Of a DNA stretch of 36,178 bases, positions 24,043 to 32,107 are shown piece by piece. The first letter of the stretch is position 1, and each line of letters opens with the position of its first letter. The DNA comes from a virus. Below the pieces are notes generated by a model. The model saw nothing but the letters and a program-made list of their open reading frames with translations. It ran no database searches and was not told the DNA's origin. Where the stretch lies: IMG/VR virus record IMGVR_UViG_3300030222_000031, positions 1 to 36,178 of that record. One strand, written 5' to 3'. The translations under genes were made by a program, and so were the position numbers.

Positions 24043-26241
24043 CTAAGTTCGGCGCTTGCGAAGGTGCGCCCGCTTCTTGCGGTTGACCCTTTGCGGCAGT
24101 GACGGATTGGCAGGCTTTGGCGTGCCGGTTTCCGGGTCCGGTTCGGGCGGGCTTTCGGCCTCGCCTTCTCCCGGCTCCAGGTCATCACCTTCCGGCCCGT
24201 CCGGCTGGTCTGGTCCAAGCTTGCGCGGCACGGCAAAATTGTTGCGGCTGATTTCATCCGCCCACGCGGGCGGACGGTCCCAATTGATCCGCTCAGCCTT
24301 CAAGACAATCGCGAGTGCCAGGGCATACACGGCAAGGTCAAAGGCTTCATTCCGCTTGATGCCCTTTCGAAGCTCCCAGCCCTTGCGCGTTTTTTCTTCG
24401 GCGCACAGTTCGTCAAACACCTCTTGCGGCAAGTCCTTGGACAGGTGCAGTGCACCCGGCCCCGGATCATCGCGGGTCAAGGCGGCGACCACTTCGGATT
24501 TCAAACGCCACGTGCCGACTTGAAGAATTTTCAAATCGCTGGCTTTTTGCAGGCGCTTGCCTTCCTGTTTTTCCGGCGTCCGCAACACCGCCCGGTCACG
24601 GTCCCAGCCCTTCATCCCCTTGGACACAAAGACCCGGCCGGCGTAGCCTTTCTTTTTCGCGCGCCGGTAAAAGGCATAGGCGTTTTTGGTGACGCCCGGC
24701 TCGCCGTATCCATCGACCACCAGCGCAACCGGAATGAGCGAAAACGGCAGACCGTGAACGGGAAACTGCCGTTCCAGAAGGTCAAACAGCACGTCCCAAT
24801 CTTCCGCATAGCGCGCCGGATCGATCGCCCTTTCTCCATGGCGCGGCGCCGTATCGGGCGGCGTGTGAAGGTCGAAACGCGAGAAAGCCCAACACTCAAG
24901 ACCAACCCCGAACGCAAAGACTTGAACGACAAAGCGGCCCTTTTGCGTGTCCACCGTGACCAGCAAGAACCGCGATTGTTCGGGCGCAATGTTGACCGGG
25001 TAGTTTTCCGCCCGGTCCTTCAGGGCCTTGACGCTCAGTTCGTCGTCGTCTTCCGAGACGATCTTTTGCGAAAACGGCTTGCCCTGATCCACGTTGATTG
25101 TGGTCTTCAGCGCCCCGAAATCACCCGACCGCTGGAATTCGGCAAAGGCCGATTCATACCGTGTGACCAGTTCGGCCCAGGACTGGAAAGCGGCAATCGT
25201 GCCATTCGCCCACCACGACGCAATGTCGGTTTCCCGAACATCATCATCAAAAAGCCCGACCAGTTCGCCCGTCTTGCTTTCATGCAACCACTTTGCAAGC
25301 CCGTTGCGTTCCCGCTTGTGCCGGTGCTCAAGAACACACCCGCAATGCGGACATGCCATGAAGGCGGCTTGTCCCTTCTCCGCTGGCGTGCCCGTTTCCG
25401 GGTATTGCAACAGCTTGAAATCCGGCTCGAAAACGTTCCCGCAATCCGGGCACGGCCAATAGAACCGGCCCCGTGTCCCCTCATTGTAAAGGGACAAGAT
25501 CCCTTCACACGGTGGCGCAAGGTGCGGCTCGTTCTCCGGTGCTTCGAACCCGTCTTTGGTCACGGGAAAGCCCGGCGAGCTTTCGGCCAGGGCAAAACCA
25601 CGTGTGCCGAATGTTTGTGTGCGCTTCAGGCTCAGATAAAAGGCCGGACCTTCCCCGCCGATATCGGACGGGTAACGGTCATAGTCCGTCATCAGCATGA
25701 TCGGGATATCGGACGCGGACATTTTGGACACGACCGGCCAGGCGACATCCACGGTCATTTCCCCCTGATACGCCTTGATGTAGGTTGTGTCGTCGTAGCG
25801 GCCGACCCCGACGCGCCCGCCCACGGCGGTTGAATACCGGTTTAGGGCTTCAAGCTTCTTGACGGAAAAGTCCTTGGCCGCGTCCTTGCTCATGTGAATG
25901 ACGCGCACGTCCTGCGGATCGCAACACACGGTGTGCCCGATCTTGTTCAAGATCAGCCCATCCGTCTTGCCGGTTCGCGCCGGTCCAACAAAAACGCCGC
26001 CCTTGAAGCGCCGGGACGTTGTGGTGTCCATCGGCTCGACCATGTAAGGCGTCACATCATTGCGCCACAAAACAACCGATCCGTTGTCGTTCAAGTAGCG
26101 GTCTTTTTCGGCCCATTTTGAAACCGGTGTCCGGTTGATCGGCGCAAGTGTCGGCAACGCCCGGCGCAAGCAATCGACGGCCTTTCCATAGGGCGGCGGA
26201 CGCCAGCCATGCGGGCGCGGTGGTAGCTTGAAAAAGGACAT
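24043..26241 (-). CDS. Terminase large subunit (GpA family)
   Basis: A 732-residue packaging motor. The ATPase has Walker A GPARTGKT (86-93) and a Walker B-like strand IPIMLMTDYDRYP, close to the GpA-family pattern. A zinc-binding insertion shows CPDCG and CPHCG. The nuclease domain begins near 430 (LLVTVDTQKGRFVVQVFAFG with acidic D, then VALVVDGYG). The C terminus is proline/acidic, then basic (KKRAHLRKRRT). GpA-type terminases usually package from cos ends. It starts 3 bases past the small subunit stop. Confidence 0.95.
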   Translation of the reverse strand: MSFFKLPPRPHGWRPPPYGKAVDCLRRALPTLAPINRTPVSKWAEKDRYLNDNGSVVLWRNDVTPYMVEPMDTTTSRRFKGGVFVGPARTGKTDGLILNKIGHTVCCDPQDVRVIHMSKDAAKDFSVKKLEALNRYSTAVGGRVGVGRYDDTTYIKAYQGEMTVDVAWPVVSKMSASDIPIMLMTDYDRYPSDIGGEGPAFYLSLKRTQTFGTRGFALAESSPGFPVTKDGFEAPENEPHLAPPCEGILSLYNEGTRGRFYWPCPDCGNVFEPDFKLLQYPETGTPAEKGQAAFMACPHCGCVLEHRHKRERNGLAKWLHESKTGELVGLFDDDVRETDIASWWANGTIAAFQSWAELVTRYESAFAEFQRSGDFGALKTTINVDQGKPFSQKIVSEDDDELSVKALKDRAENYPVNIAPEQSRFLLVTVDTQKGRFVVQVFAFGVGLECWAFSRFDLHTPPDTAPRHGERAIDPARYAEDWDVLFDLLERQFPVHGLPFSLIPVALVVDGYGEPGVTKNAYAFYRRAKKKGYAGRVFVSKGMKGWDRDRAVLRTPEKQEGKRLQKASDLKILQVGTWRLKSEVVAALTRDDPGPGALHLSKDLPQEVFDELCAEEKTRKGWELRKGIKRNEAFDLAVYALALAIVLKAERINWDRPPAWADEISRNNFAVPRKLGPDQPDGPEGDDLEPGEGEAESPPEPDPETGTPKPANPSLPQRVNRKKRAHLRKRRT

Positions 26242-26244
26242 GAT

Positions 26245-26925
26245 CTATTCCGCCGCAAGCAACGCGGTTTCGTCGCTGTGGTCTTCTGCGAACCGGTCAA
26301 GTTCCCGGTTCAATTCGGTCAAAATATCGTCGGTCGCGTCAACCACGCTTTCCGCCTGCCGGCCGGACAACCCGGCGTCACGCGCCAGCCGGTCCGGCAA
26401 GCCAATGATCGCCTTGCGCACCACATCGAAGACCTTGTTCAAAATGGCGTCCACATCGCCGCGCGGGACCAGTTCGCCGCGCGCAAGCGCCATGTCGCGA
26501 TAATCCGCGTCAAGTCTGTAGAGGTCCCGGCGCTGTGCCGTGGTCAGCCCCATTTCGGAATCGGTACCGACCGATCCGCCAAGCAACTCAAGAGAAGCTT
26601 GCGCGATTGCGGCCGCGGCTTCTTCTTCTTCGCGCTTTTTCTCAAATTCCCGGTTCTTGAACCATGCCCAGCATTCCGAAAGGCGGAACTTGTAGGGTCT
26701 GCCGTTGTTGCCCTTTTCGACCAGGGGCAACCCCGCTCTTAGGTAGCGGTCAACCTGTTTTTCATCGGCGTTGATCAGATCCGCAACTTGCTTGCGGTTC
26801 ATGAACCGGTCTTGCATGTGCGACGGCAACGGAAAGCGTTTGACGATTTCGTCAATGCGGCGCTGGTCTTCATCCGTCCGCACCGCGCTTTCGTCCAAAA
26901 TGTCTTCAATGACTAGATCCGGCAT
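26245..26925 (-). CDS. Terminase small subunit (Nu1-like)
   Basis: A 226-residue DNA-recognition subunit. A winged-helix region at about 40-90 (RFMNRKQVADLINADEKQVDRYLRAGLPL, then PYKFRLSECWAWF) has the Nu1/MerR-like pattern, followed by a coiled coil (NREFEKKREEEEAAAA) and a C-terminal helical region for holoenzyme contact. A GTG at 26958 would add 11 residues; neither start has a strong ribosome binding site. Confidence 0.88.
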   Translation of the reverse strand: MPDLVIEDILDESAVRTDEDQRRIDEIVKRFPLPSHMQDRFMNRKQVADLINADEKQVDRYLRAGLPLVEKGNNGRPYKFRLSECWAWFKNREFEKKREEEEAAAAIAQASLELLGGSVGTDSEMGLTTAQRRDLYRLDADYRDMALARGELVPRGDVDAILNKVFDVVRKAIIGLPDRLARDAGLSGRQAESVVDATDDILTELNRELDRFAEDHSDETALLAAE

Positions 26926-26972
26926 CGCCCGACATGACCCTGACAAAGAACCTGACACCGGCTGAAATCACG

Positions 26973-26988
26973 GTGCATTTTGATGCAC
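26973..26988. repeat. Inverted repeat upstream of terminase small subunit
   Basis: GTGCAT and ATGCAC arms with a TTTG loop, lying 48 bases before the small subunit start. In lambda-like phages the cos region is here, so this might be a terminase-binding site. No cos cut site can be read from the sequence. Confidence 0.35.
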
Positions 26989-27043
26989 TGCAGTCGCGAA
27001 TAAGCCCCCAGGACGCGCCGGATCTTGCCAAAGGACCCGCGCG

Positions 27044-27643
27044 CTAAAACGCCGTTCGCATGGCTTTTGCAAACGACCGCCGCCAATGTGTGCGAACCCG
27101 TGCCAGCGCCGTCTTGCGGGCGCCCGCCCTAAACCCGAGCCGTTTTTCGTATCGCGCCTTCGGTGCGTAAGCGATCAACAGTTTCAACCCGCCGCGCCCG
27201 CTGCGCCCGCGCTTGCGCTGCCAGATCCCGGCAACCCCGTTGACGTTGCCCGAGAACACATCCTTGCGCGCAAGCAATCGCCGCAAGGCGTTCCGGGGCA
27301 AGTTGCCGTATTTGTTGAGCCGCTGGCCAACCGGCACCACCAAGGCCCGCCCCTTCGGCAACCGGTCGCCGCCCGTTTCAAGCCGTTCCAGATAGCTTGC
27401 CTGAATGGGCTTGAACCCGACCGTTGCCAGCAAGCGCCGCTTTGTCGCTTTGCGTTTGAACAGCCCGCGCCGTGTGAAAGGCGTTGGACGGTCCAGCAGC
27501 TTGGACAAGCTCTTGTCCGTGTTCTTCTCGATATCGGCGGCGGTGGCGTTCAACGTCAACGCAATGGCGTATGGCACTTGCTGTTTTTCGGCCCGGGACA
27601 GATCCCGCGCGAACGCCCTGAAGTTCCCCGACAGATCCAGCAT
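27044..27643 (-). CDS. Phage minor tail protein Z-like / hypothetical structural protein
   Basis: A 199-residue very basic protein, MLDLSGNFRAFARDLSRAEKQQVPYAIALTLNATAADIEKNT, then FTRRGLFKRKATKRRLLATVGF. The start resembles tail completion proteins of the gpZ/minor tail Z type, which sit at the head-tail junction. It precedes the terminase genes and is the first gene of the head module. The ATG at 27643 has GGGGG upstream; the longer frame would cross the terminator at 27659-27690. Confidence 0.6.
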   Translation of the reverse strand: MLDLSGNFRAFARDLSRAEKQQVPYAIALTLNATAADIEKNTDKSLSKLLDRPTPFTRRGLFKRKATKRRLLATVGFKPIQASYLERLETGGDRLPKGRALVVPVGQRLNKYGNLPRNALRRLLARKDVFSGNVNGVAGIWQRKRGRSGRGGLKLLIAYAPKARYEKRLGFRAGARKTALARVRTHWRRSFAKAMRTAF

Positions 27644-27658
27644 GACACCCCCGCAAAG

Positions 27659-27690
27659 AAAAATGCGCCGCCCGGTTACCCGGTGGCGCA
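27659..27690 (-). terminator. Rho-independent terminator, copy 1 of a duplicated pair
   Basis: Stem TGCGCCACC / GGCGGCGCA on the minus strand with one G-U pair, followed by T5. It ends the membrane-protein gene at 27712 and lies 16 bases before the start at 27643. It is 31/32 identical to the terminator at 28298-28329. Confidence 0.88.
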
Positions 27691-27711
27691 TCGTAAATTT
27701 ATTCTTTAAGC

Positions 27712-28221
27712 TTAGGTTGTGTTCGTACAAAGAACGATCACTTGAATATAAGAGTATCCATCAGCATTTTGCCTTGCTCTGAGATACATGTACACGGTCT
27801 GATCAATCACCGTCGCATTTACCGTATACATAACGTCCGAAGTTGGATGACTACCAACTAGCTCATGCCAAGCAGATAAAGGGTAGTAGCCGTCCGGACA
27901 GGCGATCGGCACAGCGTAGCTCTGGATTGGGTCAGGAACCCGTGGAGGTTCAAAGTGTGCGAATTCCCGACTAGACACTTTCCCAGCTTCGGCCGCAATT
28001 GTTACTTGCTCGACTTTAAACTGAGGAGTATTGGCCACATTGAACGTAAAGGCACCGATAAATATTGCAGTGATTGAAAGCCCCAATGCCAATACTATCA
28101 AGAAATAAATAATTCGAACACTCCCGGCGCCGTTACTCTCATCCTTATTCCGGGACGTTATCCAAGCGGCTATAATTGACCCAACTGCGCCGACAATGGC
28201 AGCGATTGTTTCTCCAGTCAT
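27712..28221 (-). CDS. Two-helix membrane protein, terminator-bracketed cargo gene
   Basis: A 169-residue membrane protein. Residues 4-20 (ETIAAIVGAVGSIIAAWI) form a first hydrophobic helix, RNKDESNGAG a polar loop, and about 36-65 (IIYFLIVLALGLSITAIFIGAFTF) a second. The C-terminal 105 residues look like a folded extracytoplasmic domain with two cysteines (PIACPDGYYPLSAWHELVG, IVLCTNTT). The ATG at 28221 has GAGGA about 9 bases upstream. It is AT-richer than its neighbours and bracketed by two almost identical terminators, the mark of a moron. Superinfection exclusion or surface modification is possible; no family recognised. Confidence 0.72.
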   Translation of the reverse strand: MTGETIAAIVGAVGSIIAAWITSRNKDESNGAGSVRIIYFLIVLALGLSITAIFIGAFTFNVANTPQFKVEQVTIAAEAGKVSSREFAHFEPPRVPDPIQSYAVPIACPDGYYPLSAWHELVGSHPTSDVMYTVNATVIDQTVYMYLRARQNADGYSYIQVIVLCTNTT

Positions 28222-28297
28222 TACTTGAATCCTCGAAATTATACTGAAAAACAAATAGCAAGAATAATCATAGCAACCAATGTAAGCATATGACACA

Positions 28298-28329
28298 AAA
28301 AATGCGCCGCCCGGTTGCCCGGTGGCGCA
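28298..28329 (-). terminator. Rho-independent terminator, copy 2 of a duplicated pair
   Basis: Same hairpin as at 27659-27690 with one loop-base difference (G for A on the plus strand), followed by T6 on the minus strand. It ends the replication operon, 41 bases past the methyltransferase stop. Confidence 0.88.
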
Positions 28330-28369
28330 CTCTTGGAGACTGTCAAAAAGCTACGTTTGAGGGTGTCCC

Positions 28370-28984
28370 TTAGGCAAGCCCTATTTCTCGCTTTAGCTGT
28401 GAATTGACGCGCGCTCGCCTTTCCCGTTCGCTTTCAAACGGCCCGCCATTGTCCCTAATAGTCTGAAAAACTGTCTCTTTTTCGGTGAAGTCCTCGAAAT
28501 AGTACCATGCCGAATTTTGCTTGTGATCTTGCGCCGTGCCTTTCTCCCACCGCAGCTTCCCGATTGGCACCACACAGGAGCAAAAACGCATAAACTTTTG
28601 AGATTGCTTGCTAAATGCCCAACTGGCATCAAACAGAAGCCATGTTGGACACAATGCAACAAAATGCCGAATCATTCGGTGCAGAAGGTCACGGCCCCAC
28701 GGCGGGTTGGTGATAATGCAGCTTGCCCCGCAAAGGTCTTCCCGTGTCAGGTCCAGTGCATCGCGCGTTTGAATGCCCGGCGCTTGTGGCGCGATATCGT
28801 ATGCGGCGGCACAGGTCAGACCATGGCCGGTTAGTTGATTGATCAGATCCGCCGCCCCGGCGCATGGCTCGCAATAGCGCGCGCCCGGCTCGATATAGGG
28901 CACCAGCGCACGCCCCGCGCGCCGGTCCCATGTCGGATAGAACTGGTTTGCCGTTATCGCAAATCCCGGCGAAAGCTTACCCAT
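28370..28984 (-). CDS. Phage DNA N6-adenine methyltransferase-like protein
   Basis: A 204-residue class I methyltransferase fold. Motif I is YCEPCAGAADLI (38-48), with EPCAGA in place of DPxxGxG; motif IV is NPPW (93-96) in ASCIITNPPWGRDL, the signature of amino-methyltransferases acting on adenine or cytosine. No specificity domain is present. It is the last gene of the replication operon, overlapping the previous gene by 8 bases. A single methyltransferase without a cognate nuclease suggests protection from host restriction; it could also be a regulator. It may modify DNA that the SRA-HNH enzyme would meet, but that enzyme is expected to read modified cytosine. Confidence 0.8.
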   Translation of the reverse strand: MGKLSPGFAITANQFYPTWDRRAGRALVPYIEPGARYCEPCAGAADLINQLTGHGLTCAAAYDIAPQAPGIQTRDALDLTREDLCGASCIITNPPWGRDLLHRMIRHFVALCPTWLLFDASWAFSKQSQKFMRFCSCVVPIGKLRWEKGTAQDHKQNSAWYYFEDFTEKETVFQTIRDNGGPFESERERRARVNSQLKREIGLA

Positions 28985-29513
28985 GCCCGGCCACCGACCG
29001 CCAGAATTCCAGCCTCCGGCCGGCCGCCCGTTCCGGTGCGCGTGCGGCAAGGCCAAGGAAGAACGCCGCATGGCTCAGGCCGGATTTCACCAGTTGGCCA
29101 ACGTGCTTTGATACCCGCTTTTCCCAAGCGGCCGTTCTGTTTTCAGGCGCAACGGTCTCGAAATCTTCCAGAACGTGCTTGATCGGATATCCGAGCCCAA
29201 CCACCAAAAACACCGCAAAGGCTTGATCGACCCCAAGGGACCGGGCGAGGTCCTTAAGCTTGCGGTCGGCATCACACGTTGCGACGAACAGAAAGTCCCG
29301 GTCCCCCGCACCGCCGCCGTCAACCCGGTCATTGGTCAGGTCAAGGCTTTTCGCCCGCCCTTCCTTCTCGACAAAAAGCGCCCGGATCTGGCAACCGGCC
29401 TGATACTGGCAATCGGAGATCTGCCCCCGGTCTTTCAACCATTCCAGGTGATTGCCCCGTGTGGACGCTGGACGGTTCGCGCACCCCTTAACCCGCGTTT
29501 TCCGCTTTGGCAT
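28977..29513 (-). CDS. DUF6456-like phage protein
   Basis: A 178-residue protein. MPKRKTRVKGCANRPASTRGNHLEWLKDRGQISDCQYQAGCQIRALF and VDQAFAVFLVVGLG resemble the N- and C-terminal halves of DUF6456 proteins, helical DNA-associated proteins in alphaproteobacteria and their phages. The ATG at 29513 lies inside the previous gene (26-base overlap); the longer frame to 29735 is a shadow. The match is by eye and moderate. Confidence 0.55.
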   Translation of the reverse strand: MPKRKTRVKGCANRPASTRGNHLEWLKDRGQISDCQYQAGCQIRALFVEKEGRAKSLDLTNDRVDGGGAGDRDFLFVATCDADRKLKDLARSLGVDQAFAVFLVVGLGYPIKHVLEDFETVAPENRTAAWEKRVSKHVGQLVKSGLSHAAFFLGLAARAPERAAGRRLEFWRSVAGHG

Positions 29514-30126
29514 CGTATGCCCCCTTGTCCTGCAGTTGTCGGTGGATTTGAAAGATGTCTTCGGCCAACCGCGCCCGCTTGGACGCCAGGCATTGCAAGG
29601 ACCGGTTGACGATGGAGCCCGGCGCCTGTGAGGCGTTCGACGTTTGCAACGCCTTCCACGCGGTGACTGTTTCTTGGTAAAGCCGCTCCTGGCCCTGTTC
29701 ATCGGGCAAGGCGCGGTGTTCGCGCACATGATCAATCAACCGCCCGTGCCAACCGCCTTCCACGGCATTCAACGTCAAGGCTCGATCGGCCTTCAACGCA
29801 ATTTCGATCGCGACCGGCTCGGGCAATCGCCCCGGCTTTCTGGTGCCCGTGGATTTGACCGGCCTGTCAGGGTCCAGTTCGTTCCGGGCCTCGACACACG
29901 CTTGGAACAAGGTGCTGATGGCGGGCCATCTGACCGACTTCTCCCGCTGCAAAATCAGATCGGCCGCGCGTTCCAAAACCGGCGTCGGGAACTTGGATAC
30001 CTGCCGGGACACCTCCAAGAGCCAACGCTTGTGCGCGGTTTCCGTTTCGCTGGCCGGTTTGCGAAACTGGACACTCAAGCGGATCAGGAAGACTTCGCGA
30101 ATGCGTTTCTTTTCCTCGCTATCCAT
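29488..30126 (-). CDS. Replication-module hypothetical protein (possible helicase loader)
   Basis: A 212-residue helical protein. KFPTPVLERAADLILQREKSVRWPAISTLFQACVEARNEL resembles the replication-associated P-like loader region where a helical domain meets DnaB, with conserved WP. It follows the O-like initiator gene by 13 bases, the place of lambda P. The assignment to helicase loading is from order and a weak sequence pattern. Confidence 0.55.
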   Translation of the reverse strand: MDSEEKKRIREVFLIRLSVQFRKPASETETAHKRWLLEVSRQVSKFPTPVLERAADLILQREKSVRWPAISTLFQACVEARNELDPDRPVKSTGTRKPGRLPEPVAIEIALKADRALTLNAVEGGWHGRLIDHVREHRALPDEQGQERLYQETVTAWKALQTSNASQAPGSIVNRSLQCLASKRARLAEDIFQIHRQLQDKGAYDAKAENAG

Positions 30127-30139
30127 GGAAACGCCCCCT

Positions 30140-31036
30140 TCAGAAGTCCATCAAGGCACGGTCCATCGCCCTTTGGTGGGCAAGATCGCGCTTGGTTGTG
30201 GAACCAAGGTCCAGAACATCGCGTGTGCACCGCTGCGCCGCGTCCAGCCGCGCCCGGTGCGCGGCCATGACCGCCCGGTTGAAGTATTTGAGCGAGCGCA
30301 CCCGGGACGGCGCCTTTTTGAGGACCCTCAAGACAGCGGGTAAAATGTCGTGTTGAAGATCGTATCCGGCACGATACCAGGCGGATAAAGGCCCGGCCCC
30401 GCCGTGCAAATCACCGCTTGTCAGATCCAGCCCGACAAGCGCCAACGCTTGAACAGCCCGTTCGACGTACTGCCGTTCCGCATCTTCGGTGCCGGTTTTC
30501 CCCCCTTCACCTTGCGCCCGGCCGTCCTGTTCGGGCACGGGGTTTCGGTCCCCATCCCCTTCCCGGCCCTGTTCCAGGTCCGCCGTGCTTTCGGCTGGTT
30601 TATCTTCTTCCTTTTTTGTTTTTTGTAGATTGTTCTTATGGTTGTTGCGCGTGTGCGACAGCCCATGTCCATTTTGAAGCTCGAAATCCCGCGACCGGGC
30701 GGGCGGGCTTGATGCCTCAAGCTCCGGTTCCGCTTCGCCGGTCTTTTTCCTCAGGACCCGGTAAGTGTGCGAACACCGCCCGCCGTCCGGCCGCTCGCCT
30801 TTGGTGATCAACAACCAGCCGCTTGCGACCAGCCGCTTGATTGACCGGATGAGCGTTGTGCGCGCCATCCGAAGTTCATTCGCAAGCTTCACTTGGCTGC
30901 GGACACAAAAGCCGTTCTTGTCGGCAAATGTCGCCAGCGCGGCAAAAACGACAATATCCAGACGCGTCAAGTCTGGATCAAAAATGGCATCTCCGGACAC
31001 CCACGCAAAGCGCGGTCCCTTCGCTGAACAAGGCAT
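30140..31036 (-). CDS. Phage replication initiator (O-like), winged helix
   Basis: A 298-residue protein. Residues about 10-95 form a winged-helix DNA-binding domain (FAWVSGDAIFDPDLTRLDIVVFAALATFADKNGFCVRSQVKLANEL, then MARTTLIRSIKRLVASGWL), as in phage O-like initiators and plasmid Rep proteins. Residues 110-190 are low-complexity, charged (EDKPAESTADLEQGREGDGD); the origin often lies inside such a stretch in lambda-like phages. A helical C-terminal domain follows (LKKAPSRVRSLKYFNRAVMAAHR). The ATG at 31036 has GGGGGG upstream. It is the first minus-strand gene past the control region. Confidence 0.72.
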   Translation of the reverse strand: MPCSAKGPRFAWVSGDAIFDPDLTRLDIVVFAALATFADKNGFCVRSQVKLANELRMARTTLIRSIKRLVASGWLLITKGERPDGGRCSHTYRVLRKKTGEAEPELEASSPPARSRDFELQNGHGLSHTRNNHKNNLQKTKKEEDKPAESTADLEQGREGDGDRNPVPEQDGRAQGEGGKTGTEDAERQYVERAVQALALVGLDLTSGDLHGGAGPLSAWYRAGYDLQHDILPAVLRVLKKAPSRVRSLKYFNRAVMAAHRARLDAAQRCTRDVLDLGSTTKRDLAHQRAMDRALMDF

Positions 31037-31156
31037 GGCACCCCCCAACGTCAACAGTCTGTTTCTGGATGGATAGGCGGTGACACGACACCCAGACCGC
31101 CGAAGGAAATGCGACACGCACAAATTCGCAGTGCAGTGTGTCACGTTTTTTTCACG

Positions 31157-31177
31157 CAAGGTTGACGCGCAACCTTG
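31157..31177. promoter_or_regulatory. Operator-like inverted repeat A
   Basis: CAAGGTTG and CAACCTTG arms with a 5-base spacer, perfect. It overlaps the -35 hexamer of the repressor promoter at 31175-31202. A likely binding site of the phage repressor. Confidence 0.65.
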
Positions 31178-31202
31178 GCAAAAGGTCTGCCACCTTTATA
31201 AG
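31175..31202 (+). promoter_or_regulatory. Repressor promoter with operator over -10
   Basis: TTGGCA (31175-31180), a 16-base spacer and TATAAG (31197-31202). The -10 lies in the centre of the palindrome at 31190-31206, so a bound protein would block it. It would drive the repressor gene. Confidence 0.6.
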
Positions 31203-31206
31203 GTGG
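31190..31206. promoter_or_regulatory. Operator-like inverted repeat B
   Basis: CCACCTTTATAAGGTGG, a perfect 7-3-7 palindrome centred on the -10 of the plus-strand promoter. Different in sequence from repeat A, so two proteins or two classes of site may act here. A further pair of TTGCATTA direct repeats lies at 31223-31230 and 31244-31251. Confidence 0.65.
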
Positions 31207-31286
31207 GGGACCGATTTCACACTTGCATTAAAGCGAAGATTGTTTGCATTATGTCAACCACTGGTAGAAAAAAACACGTGGAAACC

Positions 31287-31853
31287 ATGCCAAAGGGCAG
31301 CCACCAAGACCCCGGCCCAATGACGGAAAAACAGCGCCACCGCCAGGAAGCGGGAAACCGGCTGCAAAAAGCGAGAGTGCTTGCAGGCTACGGAACGGCG
31401 GTTGAAGCCGCGAAGGCGGTTGGCGTGAATGACCGGAGTTACGCGCAATACGAAAACGGAAAACGGGGTTTTGGTTCAAAAGTTACGCTGTTCGCGTCGG
31501 CTTTCAATGTGCGCCCCGAATGGCTTCTGACCGGTGAAGAACCGGCGTCAGAAACGGGCGCACCCAAGGATCAAGGACCGGCCCCGCTGGCTCAAACTCC
31601 GCTTGCAGCGGATACACCTGACACCAGCGATAGCCCGAGCCAGATTTTCGAAATCTTCGCCAAGAAGCTTGGTAACGAAACACTGTCTGAATACAGCGAA
31701 AGCGATCTGATTAGCGTGAGTTTTGCCGCCGCTGCCGAGTTCGACAAGATGGCATTGGGCGGCAAGGGCAGCTTGAAAGAGGTCATCAAGGTTGCCGAAG
31801 AAATCTATAAAATAGCTCAGATGAAAGCATACCAGAGTAAAAAGCCGGGGTAG
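31287..31853 (+). CDS. Phage CI-like repressor, HTH_XRE type
   Basis: A 188-residue protein from the chosen start. Residues about 20-82 are a helix-turn-helix of the XRE type (EAGNRLQKARVLAGYGTAVEAAKAVGVNDRSYAQYENGKRGF then FNVRPEWLLTGEE). A flexible linker (90-120) and a helical C terminus follow, without the Ala-Gly/Ser-Lys peptidase of LexA/CI-type repressors, so control may not rely on RecA cleavage. The frame is open from 31080. ATGs at 31251 (no SD), 31287 (GTGGA upstream) and 31321 are candidates. The promoter and palindromes just upstream suggest autoregulation. Confidence 0.8.
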   Translation: MPKGSHQDPGPMTEKQRHRQEAGNRLQKARVLAGYGTAVEAAKAVGVNDRSYAQYENGKRGFGSKVTLFASAFNVRPEWLLTGEEPASETGAPKDQGPAPLAQTPLAADTPDTSDSPSQIFEIFAKKLGNETLSEYSESDLISVSFAAAAEFDKMALGGKGSLKEVIKVAEEIYKIAQMKAYQSKKPG

Positions 31854-31867
31854 CGGTGGGGATTGGA

Positions 31868-32107
31868 ATGTATCGTGTTAGTAAAAATTATTTTGAAGAA
31901 CACACTTATAATAGTACAGATGATCAATTAAGAGACGTGATTGATCAAACACGTGAACAAGGTTTTTCAGACGCTTTTTATATGACTTTGAAGAACCAAT
32001 TCTGCACTGAAAACCCTTTCGAACTGACTGACAATAACAAAAGGCTGTTGATCAATATCTACAAGCCGCTTTTGCTCCTGCAGGGACTTAAGCGCAATGT
32101 CGGATGA
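31868..32107 (+). CDS. Small AT-rich hypothetical protein after repressor
   Basis: A 79-residue protein (MYRVSKNYFEEHTYNSTDDQ, ending LLLLQGLKRNVG) following the repressor by 14 bases. GGGGATTGGA precedes the ATG at 31868, and a GTG at 31856 is an alternative. It is clearly AT-richer than its neighbours. It overlaps the next gene by 11 bases. No family recognised. Its place suits a small regulator. Confidence 0.55.
   Translation: MYRVSKNYFEEHTYNSTDDQLRDVIDQTREQGFSDAFYMTLKNQFCTENPFELTDNNKRLLINIYKPLLLLQGLKRNVG

Noticed and set aside
24424-25833. 469-codon plus-strand open frame
   Set aside because: Antisense to the large terminase, which has Walker A and zinc motifs; the plus frame has none.
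26933-27047. 37-codon plus-strand frame (MTLTKNLTPAEITVHFDAL...) in the spacer upstream of the terminase
   Set aside because: No ribosome binding site, opposite to the late operon, and short enough to be chance.
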